Shown here one piece after another: positions 5,688 to 11,078 of a stretch of 11,078 bases of DNA (positions within the stretch are counted from its first letter, which is position 1; every line of letters starts with the position of its first letter). Source of the stretch: an uncultured Bacteroidota bacterium. GTDB taxonomy: Bacteria > Bacteroidota > Bacteroidia > 2-12-FULL-35-15. The position numbers and the translations under genes are program-made. The notes under the pieces are model-generated. The model made no database searches. It was not told the origin of the DNA and saw only the letters and a program-made list of their open reading frames with translations. The stretch covers positions 1 to 11,078 of the forward strand of contig CAILDT010000223.1 in NCBI GenBank assembly GCA_903833025.1, in the 5' to 3' direction.

Positions 5688-7097
5688 ATGAAATCACAAC
5701 TCACTCATCCTGTATTTAAAATAATTAGCAGCTGTGCTGATGAAATGAATGTGCCTGCTTATGTAATTGGCGGTTGGGTTCGTGATTTAATTTTGCACCG
5801 CCCTTGCAAGGATATTGATATAGTCGCAATTGGGAGTGGAATAGAACTGGCACAGAAAGTTGCAAAGCAGTTGGGTAATAAATATCACGTTAATGTTTAC
5901 AAAAATTTTGGCACTGCACAAATTGCTTATGAAGATTATGACATTGAATTTGTTGGTGCTCGCAAAGAATCATATCGTTCGGAAAGCCGCAACCCGATTG
6001 TAGAAGATGGCACACTGGAAGATGACCAGAACAGAAGAGATTTTACAATTAATGCACTGGCAATTTCATTAAATGCAAAAACGTATGGCGAATTATTAGA
6101 CCCATTTAATGGGTACAAAGATATGGAGGACCAGATTATCCGCACTCCCCTCAACCCTGATATTACTTTTAGTGATGACCCTTTGCGAATGATGCGCGCC
6201 ATTCGGTTTGCAACACAACTGGATTATGTTATTGAGGAAAAGTCTCTGGAAAGCATTGCAAGAAATAAAGAGCGGATAAAAATTATTTCAAAAGAAAGAG
6301 TTGCAGATGAGTTAAATAAAATAATTCTTGCACCAAAACCATCCATTGGTTTTAAGCTTTTGTTTGATACCGGTTTGCTCCATTATATATTTCCGCAAAT
6401 GGTTTTATTGCAAGGTGTAGAAATAATAAATGGTAAGTCGCACAAGGATAATTTTTATCATACATTGGAAGTGCTTGATAACATTTGCAAAACTACTGAC
6501 GATTTATGGTTGCGCTGGGCAGCTATTTTACACGATATTGCAAAGCCGCAAACAAAACGTTTCGAACAAGACCACGGCTGGACGTTTCACGGACACGAAG
6601 ATAAAGGTTCGCGAATGGTCGCGAAGATTTTTGCTGAACTGAAACTTCCGTTGAATGAAAAAATGAAGTATGTGCAAAAATTAGTTTTACTTCACCTTCG
6701 CCCCATAGTACTTGCAAAGAGCGAGGTTACGGATAGTGCTATAAGAAGATTACTTTTTGAGGCAGGCGATGACATAGATAATTTGATGAAACTTTGCGAA
6801 GCAGATATTACTTCAAAAAACGAATATAAAGTTCAGAAATACTTAAAGAACTTTGAACTGGTACGAGAAAAACTAAAAGAAGTAGAAGAAAAAGATAACA
6901 TCCGCAACTGGCAGCCACCAGTAACAGGAGAAGATATTATGAAAACATTTAATATTCCAGCAAGTAGAGAAGTAGGTATAATTAAAAATGCAATACGCGA
7001 AGCGATATTAGATGGCGTAATTCCAAATGAATACGAAAAAGCATTTCAGTTTATGGTTGAAAAAGGGAAAGAGTTGGGGTTGGTGAAAGAATTATGA
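5688..7097 (+). CDS. cca: CCA tRNA nucleotidyltransferase with HD domain
   Basis: A 469-residue class II nucleotidyltransferase predicted to build or repair the 3' CCA end of tRNA with CTP and ATP. From the N-terminus come G-G-W-V-R-D (28-33), the metal-binding pair D-I-D (42-44), R-R-D-F-T-I-N-A-L (116-124) and D-P-L-R-M-M-R-A-I-R-F-A, then an RNA-binding middle region. The second half has an HD phosphohydrolase-type domain (L-H-D-I-A-K-P, His282-Asp283, then F-H-G-H-E-D-K-G). Poly(A) polymerases share the head domain, so that activity cannot be ruled out by eye, but a CCA enzyme with a C-terminal HD domain is the usual form in this phylum. ATG 5688 is preferred; in-frame GTG 5679 and TTG 5676 would add three or four residues. 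The stop lies inside the left arm of the inverted repeat at 7089-7122. Confidence 0.92.
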   Translation: MKSQLTHPVFKIISSCADEMNVPAYVIGGWVRDLILHRPCKDIDIVAIGSGIELAQKVAKQLGNKYHVNVYKNFGTAQIAYEDYDIEFVGARKESYRSESRNPIVEDGTLEDDQNRRDFTINALAISLNAKTYGELLDPFNGYKDMEDQIIRTPLNPDITFSDDPLRMMRAIRFATQLDYVIEEKSLESIARNKERIKIISKERVADELNKIILAPKPSIGFKLLFDTGLLHYIFPQMVLLQGVEIINGKSHKDNFYHTLEVLDNICKTTDDLWLRWAAILHDIAKPQTKRFEQDHGWTFHGHEDKGSRMVAKIFAELKLPLNEKMKYVQKLVLLHLRPIVLAKSEVTDSAIRRLLFEAGDDIDNLMKLCEADITSKNEYKVQKYLKNFELVREKLKEVEEKDNIRNWQPPVTGEDIMKTFNIPASREVGIIKNAIREAILDGVIPNEYEKAFQFMVEKGKELGLVKEL

Positions 7098-7194
7098 ATT
7101 ATGAGTTATGAGTTATAAATTCAAAACATAATTCTTATTTTTGTTCACGAAAAGAAAAAACAATTCATAACTCATAATTCACAATTCATAATTT
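7089..7194. repeat. Long imperfect inverted repeat between cca and the acidic-tail gene
   Basis: The arms 7089-7122 and 7161-7194 are reverse complements at 29 of 34 positions and enclose a 38-base middle. Each arm is built from smaller units like ATTATGA and GTTATGA. The left arm includes the cca stop codon, and the right arm ends seven bases before the next ATG. An 18-base core of the right arm (AATTCATAACTCATAATT, 7162-7179) recurs exactly at 11050-11067. Similar ATTATGAATTATGA-type intergenic repeats are, from memory, common in Bacteroidota genomes. A transcript could fold into a long AU-rich hairpin here. Confidence 0.88.
7136..7143 (+). promoter_or_regulatory. -7-like motif TATTTTTG in the inverted-repeat loop
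   Basis: TATTTTTG matches TAnnTTTG and lies between the two arms of the inverted repeat, 58 bases before the ATG at 7202. If used, the right arm would be at the start of the mRNA leader and the left arm would cover the -33 area. No TTG -33 element is seen. Support is positional only. Confidence 0.3.
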
Positions 7195-7201
7195 AAAAAA
7201 G

Positions 7202-7840
7202 ATGTCAGTATATAGATTTAGAGTAACCTTTGAAGAATACGAAGAAGTAGTAAGAGAGATTGATATTAAATCAACACAAACATTTGAAGATTTTCATTTT
7301 ATCATTTTACAATCCATTGGATTTGATACTAAACATAATGCTTCATTTTTTATCAGTGATGATTACTGGCGCAAAGGCGATGAAATAACTTACAAGGAAG
7401 TAAATGAGGAAGAAACAAAAAGCAGAAAGAAAGAAAATTTAGCACCTAAAAAACAAATGAGCAAATGCAAATTAGCATTGCTGATTGACGACCCTCACCA
7501 AAAGTTTGTTTATGTATATGACCCGAATACACAATGGACATTCTACGTTGAATTGATTAAAATACTTGCGGATGATTTAAAAGCAAAGTATCCTAAAATT
7601 TCAAAAACAGTGGATGATGCCCCAAAACAATACAAAACAATAGCTCCTGTTGCAGCTGCGGAAGAAGAAGAAGAAGAGTTTGACGAAGACGAACCAGAGA
7701 GTGATGAAGAAGCCTATAAAACGCACGATGACGATGAAATAAAAGAAATGGAAGTGGAGGAAGAAGAGGAAGAGCAGGAGGAAGATATAGAATCCACAGA
7801 GTTTGAAGATACCGCAGAGGAGCACACCGAAGAAGATTAA
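7202..7840 (+). CDS. pRiA4b ORF-3-like (IS1096 passenger TnpR-type) protein with acidic C-terminal tail
   Basis: A 212-residue protein of unknown role. Residues 1-130 resemble the plasmid pRiA4b ORF-3 domain: the opening VYRFRVTFEEYEEVVREIDI, then TFEDFHFIILQSIGFDTKHNASFFISDDYWRKG, and KLALLIDDPHQKFVYVYDPNTQWTFYVELIKI. In spite of the annotation name used for this family, nothing links it to transposition here. From about residue 154 the chain is a low-complexity acidic tail: 38 of the last 59 residues are Asp or Glu, including two runs of six Glu. Such tails often mimic nucleic acid or hold basic partners, which is inference. The ATG at 7202 follows an A-rich leader. miaA starts six bases after the stop, so expression is probably joint. 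Its place between two tRNA-processing genes is suggestive only. Confidence 0.8.
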   Translation: MSVYRFRVTFEEYEEVVREIDIKSTQTFEDFHFIILQSIGFDTKHNASFFISDDYWRKGDEITYKEVNEEETKSRKKENLAPKKQMSKCKLALLIDDPHQKFVYVYDPNTQWTFYVELIKILADDLKAKYPKISKTVDDAPKQYKTIAPVAAAEEEEEEFDEDEPESDEEAYKTHDDDEIKEMEVEEEEEEQEEDIESTEFEDTAEEHTEED

Positions 7841-7846
7841 TTTTTA

Positions 7847-8773
7847 ATGCCAGTCAAAACCCTTATTGTTATTGCCGGTCCAACAGCTATAGGGAAAACT
7901 TCATTAAGCATTTTGTTAGCCCAACAATTTAATTGTTCAATCCTTTCTGCCGATTCTCGTCAGTTCTTTAAAGAATTAAATATTGGTACCGCAAAACCAA
8001 CAGCCCAAGAAATGCAAGGTGTACCACATTTTTTTATTAATTCTCATTCGGTAACCGAAGATTATAATGTAGGTAAATACGAAGCCGATGCAATTGAATT
8101 GCTTGATAAATTATTTTTAAAAGATGATGTTGTAATTTTAGTTGGCGGTTCAGGATTATATATTGATGCCGTTTGTAAAGGCTTTGATGATTTACCGGAA
8201 GCAGATGCAGTTGTCAGAAATAAAATAAATACTTTATATGAAACCGATGGAATAGAAGGGTTGCAAAACCTATTAAAACAATTAGATGAAACATATTATA
8301 ACCAGGTGGACTTACAAAACCCGCAACGCATAAGCCGCGCACTCGAAGTTTGTTTAACCACTGGCAAAGCTTACTCTTCGCTTCGCGAAGGAAAAACCAA
8401 ACAACGCAACTTTAATATTATTAAAATAGGTTTAAATACTTCAAGGGAAATATTGTACAAAAGGATAAACAACAGAGTAGATGCGATGATGGAGAATGGA
8501 TTCCTCGAAGAAGTAAAACAACTGCAACAATACAAACATTTAAACTCACTACAAACAGTCGGTTACAAAGAGTTGTTCGATTCCCTCGATGGGAAAACAG
8601 AATTAAACACAGCAATTGATTTAATAAAACAAAACACCAGAAGATACGCAAAACGTCAATTAACGTGGTTCAGAAGAGATGAAGAAATAAAATGGTTTGA
8701 ACCTATTGAACTTCAAAGTATCTTTAACTATTTGAAATCTGAAATTTCAAATTTCAAAAACTCCCAATGTTAA
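7847..8773 (+). CDS. miaA: tRNA dimethylallyltransferase MiaA
   Basis: MiaA moves the dimethylallyl group of DMAPP onto N6 of A37 in tRNAs that read codons starting with U, the precursor of ms2i6A. At 308 residues it has normal length. Visible motifs are the P-loop G-P-T-A-I-G-K-T (11-18), S-A-D-S-R-Q-F-F (34-41), G-T-A-K-P-T just after, H-F-F-I-N-S-H-S-V-T-E-D-Y-N-V-G, G-G-S-G-L-Y-I-D-A-V, N-P-Q-R-I-S-R-A-L-E-V and the C-terminal R-R-Y-A-K-R-Q-L-T-W-F-R-R-D. The last dozen or so codons run through a small inverted repeat (8731-8758) and look less conserved. The ATG at 7847 stands six bases after the previous stop. The transporter gene begins inside the last codons of miaA. Confidence 0.97.
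   Translation: MPVKTLIVIAGPTAIGKTSLSILLAQQFNCSILSADSRQFFKELNIGTAKPTAQEMQGVPHFFINSHSVTEDYNVGKYEADAIELLDKLFLKDDVVILVGGSGLYIDAVCKGFDDLPEADAVVRNKINTLYETDGIEGLQNLLKQLDETYYNQVDLQNPQRISRALEVCLTTGKAYSSLREGKTKQRNFNIIKIGLNTSREILYKRINNRVDAMMENGFLEEVKQLQQYKHLNSLQTVGYKELFDSLDGKTELNTAIDLIKQNTRRYAKRQLTWFRRDEEIKWFEPIELQSIFNYLKSEISNFKNSQC
8731..8758. repeat. Inverted repeat inside the 3' end of miaA
   Basis: TTTGAAAT (8731-8738) is followed by ATTTCAAA at 8744-8751 and again at 8751-8758. The first pair can form an eight-base stem with a five-base loop. It lies in the coding end of miaA, just before the start codon of the next gene (8767), and resembles AT-rich repeats usually found between genes. Confidence 0.6.
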
Positions 8774-10011
8774 GCACAATAAAAGATTATTTAAAGTTAG
8801 ACAAGTCCTTCCACAATTTAATTTTAGTAGAATTATTTGTTCAAATAATTAACGTAACATTTATCACCGTACTTCCATTGTATATGAAAGCAGAGCATTA
8901 CAGCGATGCCCAATATGCACACTTTACTTCTTACCGTTATTTCGGAATGCTTGCCTTAGCATTATTTCTTGGAATGTATATTAAAGGAAGAAAAATAATT
9001 CCAATGTTTTACATCGCCGCCATCGGAGTACCACTGTTTGCATTGCTTATATTAATTGGCGTACATATTCATTCCACCAGTTTAATTTTAATTTCACATT
9101 TACTGTGGGGCACTGCATACACGTTTATCCAAATACCCATATTGCCATATATAATTCGCAACGCACCAAAACATCAACAAACATTAGCCATCACTTCAAA
9201 TTTTGCAACCTGGAGCATCGCAAGTATAATCGGCAGTTTAGTAGTTGGAGTATTTAACGGAATAAATAAAACCATATTCAGTGAACAAAATTTATTATTC
9301 GCCATCAGTGCAATCGGGTTTATGGGTGTATATTTTCTGATGCGAATAAATAAAAATGAACACGTACCCATCATCACCGAAAAGAGAAGCGACCTTAGAG
9401 AATACGATTGGAAAATAATTATGCGTGCACTTATACCTACCACCATTATTGCTATTGGCGCAGGGTTCACCATTCCATTTATGAGTTTATTTTTCTCCAA
9501 CGTACATAATATGAGCACCTCCACATTCTCTTTTCTCAATTTCACAACAGCACTTTTAGTAACCATTGTAGCTATCTACGTTCCCAAAATAAAAAACCGA
9601 TGGGGTTATAAAAAAGCTGTTTCACGCACACAACTAATGGCAATCTGTTGTTTAATAATAATGGCAACCACTCAATATTATAACACATTAAGCATCTCTA
9701 TTTATATCGCATCCATATTTTATTTATTTCGCCAACCGCTTATGAGTACCGCCGTTCCTATGACTTCCGAAATAACAATGAAATATGTAGGAGAAAGAAA
9801 CCGAGAAATGGTTAGCGGCTTAACCTCTGCCGTCTGGTCCGGTTCAGCATATTTTAGTGCTGTAGGTTTTGGTTTACTTCGTCACCTCAATGTTGCCTAC
9901 GTAAATATATTTTTAATAACAGCCGTTATGTATTTAATCGGAGTATTCTGGTACACCCTATTAATAAACGATTACAACAGAAAAGAAATAGCCGGAGAAA
10001 TAGTTCATTAG
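8767..10011 (+). CDS. MFS transporter, substrate unknown
   Basis: A 414-residue polytopic membrane protein of the major facilitator superfamily. By eye it has about twelve hydrophobic spans: near 16-38, 53-72, 79-100 and 102-122 in the first half, two more near 142-190, a cytoplasmic loop (KNEHVPIITEKRSDLREYDW) at the mid-point, then six further spans to about 402. The second half keeps MFS-type features such as GERNREMVSGLTSAVWSGSAYF with Gly and charged residues before a membrane span. No substrate motif is recognised, so sugar, drug or metabolite cannot be chosen. The ATG at 8767 overlaps the miaA end by seven bases, which implies translational coupling. It has no evident functional link with tRNA modification. 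It is probably the last gene of the run that begins at 7202. Confidence 0.9.
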   Translation: MLSTIKDYLKLDKSFHNLILVELFVQIINVTFITVLPLYMKAEHYSDAQYAHFTSYRYFGMLALALFLGMYIKGRKIIPMFYIAAIGVPLFALLILIGVHIHSTSLILISHLLWGTAYTFIQIPILPYIIRNAPKHQQTLAITSNFATWSIASIIGSLVVGVFNGINKTIFSEQNLLFAISAIGFMGVYFLMRINKNEHVPIITEKRSDLREYDWKIIMRALIPTTIIAIGAGFTIPFMSLFFSNVHNMSTSTFSFLNFTTALLVTIVAIYVPKIKNRWGYKKAVSRTQLMAICCLIIMATTQYYNTLSISIYIASIFYLFRQPLMSTAVPMTSEITMKYVGERNREMVSGLTSAVWSGSAYFSAVGFGLLRHLNVAYVNIFLITAVMYLIGVFWYTLLINDYNRKEIAGEIVH

Positions 10012-10050
10012 TTCGTCAGTTTATTATATATTCGAGTTTCGCTTAGTTTC

Positions 10051-10071
10051 CCCCTCTCCTTTGGAGAGGGG
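10051..10071. repeat. Perfect GC-rich hairpin between convergent genes (REP-like)
   Basis: CCCCTCTCC (10051-10059), loop TTT, GGAGAGGGG (10063-10071) forms a perfect nine-base-pair stem. It is followed by ataaaggggtgagg, giving a second G run. Neither side has a T tract, so it is not a typical intrinsic terminator for either gene. The CCCCTCTCC...GGAGAGGGG...GGGGTGAGG layout resembles a dispersed intergenic element that I recall from Bacteroidota genomes. It could still block or end transcription from both sides. Confidence 0.8.
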
Positions 10072-10094
10072 ATAAAGGGGTGAGGCGTTGAGAA

Positions 10095-11063
10095 CTAAAA
10101 CCCCAACCAACTACCCTTCACCCCAAACTTATTAAACTCCACAGAAGGCGCAGGAATCTTAATAAAACCAATCGTATTAAAAAAAGTATGCAACAATTTC
10201 GATTTCGTTTTTATCCTCGTCAAATCCACATCAAACGACAAATAAAACTGACGGTATCTCTCAAAATTAATTTGCCAACCCTCCGCATCAATGTATGGAG
10301 GATTATATGTTGCACCCGTCATCCCCTCCGCCCCATAACCAAAAGCAACGTTTAACCATTTCGGAAACTTAGTTTGCTTACTCATAAAAGAAGCAGGATT
10401 AACCGACAACCAATACGTCTGCCCATTATAATCCTTCAAAATATTTTGCTGCAAATTTACTCCCAACTCATTCGGGCGATAAGGCGCATACATACTCGGC
10501 CGAAAAGAAAATTTAAGCGTAACCCGTTGCTCATCCCAAGCCAATTGCTCACCCACCACCAACGCCGAACCAAGAGTATTCGCAGTAAAATCGCCCGGCG
10601 AAAACCCCCATTGCGAAGAAAAACCATCCAACACCTCAATCGTCAATTGATACACCGAACCCACCATCCCACCATACCAAATCGCCTTCTTACGCCCCAC
10701 CCCACTCCACTGCATCAAATCAATCCCCACACGCCCAACATAATAAGCCGTTGTAGCGTGCCCACACTTATCCATTTGCAACCACTCATTATTATCATTA
10801 AAAAAATGAAACCCCGACCGCGGATAATCCTTATACCAAAGCTCATTCAAACCATACATCGAACCCACATACAAACTTGCTTCCGTGCCAACAACAAGCG
10901 ACAACCTCTTTTTACTGAAACTAATTTTTGAACTATCACCTTGTCCATCCGCATTAAAAGCAAACAAACTGAAAAGAAGGAAAAGAAAATACTTGTATTT
11001 TATAAAATGCACGCGCAAAATTAAGAATATATTTTGTCTATAAATCCCAAATTCATAACTCAT
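10095..11063 (-). CDS. DUF2279-like envelope protein (YfiM-like)
   Basis: A 322-residue protein read from the minus strand, converging on the transporter gene. A hydrophobic signal segment (YKYFLFLLFSLFAFNADG, residues 25-40 or nearby) precedes a mature chain with the DUF2279-type motif W-L-Q-M-D-K-C-G-H (94-102) and the membrane-leaning stretch YVGRVGIDLMQW and IWYGGMVGSVYQL. The second half is rich in aromatic residues and alternating strands, and ends in SWLGF, as expected of an outer-membrane or periplasm-facing protein. Function is unknown. The start is uncertain: ATG 11063 lies inside a dispersed repeat and gives an unusually long n-region. GTG at 11012 (305 residues) or TTG at 11018 would give a more normal signal peptide. 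A -7-like TAATTTTG on the minus strand covers 11016-11023, which would fit a start further inside. Confidence 0.78.
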   Translation of the reverse strand: MSYEFGIYRQNIFLILRVHFIKYKYFLFLLFSLFAFNADGQGDSSKISFSKKRLSLVVGTEASLYVGSMYGLNELWYKDYPRSGFHFFNDNNEWLQMDKCGHATTAYYVGRVGIDLMQWSGVGRKKAIWYGGMVGSVYQLTIEVLDGFSSQWGFSPGDFTANTLGSALVVGEQLAWDEQRVTLKFSFRPSMYAPYRPNELGVNLQQNILKDYNGQTYWLSVNPASFMSKQTKFPKWLNVAFGYGAEGMTGATYNPPYIDAEGWQINFERYRQFYLSFDVDLTRIKTKSKLLHTFFNTIGFIKIPAPSVEFNKFGVKGSWLGF

Positions 11064-11067
11064 AATT
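11050..11067. repeat. Exact 18-base copy of the intergenic repeat core
   Basis: AATTCATAACTCATAATT here is identical to 7162-7179 in the right arm of the inverted repeat after cca. On the minus strand it supplies the ATG at 11063 of the DUF2279-like gene. No partner arm is seen before the window ends. Confidence 0.85.
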
Positions 11068-11078
11068 AAAATAAGGGC

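Noticed and set aside
7202..7840. Insertion sequence suggested by the family name IS1096 passenger TnpR
   Set aside because: There is no transposase or matching target duplication. The inverted repeat at 7089-7194 lies only on one side of the gene, and the gene is closely spaced with miaA.
10051..10071. Intrinsic terminator for the converging genes
   Set aside because: No T tract follows the stem in either direction, so it is listed as a REP-like repeat.
10374..10931. 185-codon plus-strand frame opposite the DUF2279-like gene
   Set aside because: The product is full of Arg, His, Pro and Ile in a pattern typical of the complement of a real gene, and the minus-strand frame has a signal peptide and a family motif.
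1..11078. tRNA, rRNA or riboswitch
   Set aside because: No cloverleaf, conserved T-loop sequence, rRNA segment or known riboswitch core was seen in the gaps on either strand.

Overview
The window looks like chromosomal DNA from a member of the phylum Bacteroidota; genus and species cannot be named from it. The evidence is low GC, starts with no Shine-Dalgarno sequence, TAnnTTTG (-7-like) motifs in several gene-upstream gaps, a run of short signal-peptidase-II lipoproteins (one beginning C-K-K-Y-P-D-G after the lipobox), and gene families common in that phylum. All genes point right except the last, which converges on its neighbour.

Layout. 1-396 is the 3' end of a gene cut by the window edge. 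It encodes a glycine-rich, barrel-like protein ending in an unusual His/Cys-rich tail. 397-1190 is mostly gene-poor and holds a 21-bp minisatellite (595-804) that reads as a seven-residue protein repeat and is interrupted by an in-frame TAG. 1192-2864 carries three small predicted lipoproteins of unknown function, the last two overlapping by an ATGA. 2932-4853 pairs a lipoprotein form of methionine sulfoxide reductase A with a BaiN/HI0933-type flavoprotein. 4963-7097 pairs a pirin-family protein with an HD-domain CCA-adding tRNA nucleotidyltransferase. A long imperfect inverted repeat follows. 7202-10011 is a tight run of a pRiA4b ORF-3-like protein with a very acidic tail, miaA, and an MFS transporter overlapping miaA. 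10051-10071 is a perfect GC-rich hairpin between the convergent genes. The minus-strand gene at 10095-11063 is a DUF2279-like envelope protein whose first ATG lies inside a copy of the repeat seen at 7162-7179.

How the genes fit together. The central block has two themes: repair and redox (MsrA, flavoprotein, pirin), and tRNA maturation (CCA addition and the i6A37 precursor modification by MiaA). An uncharacterised acidic-tailed protein sits between the two tRNA enzymes. These are mostly housekeeping genes. The least explained parts are the minisatellite, the His/Cys tail, the orphan lipoproteins, the acidic-tailed protein and the dispersed repeats. I did not find a convincing new multi-gene system such as a defence, CRISPR or mobile element.
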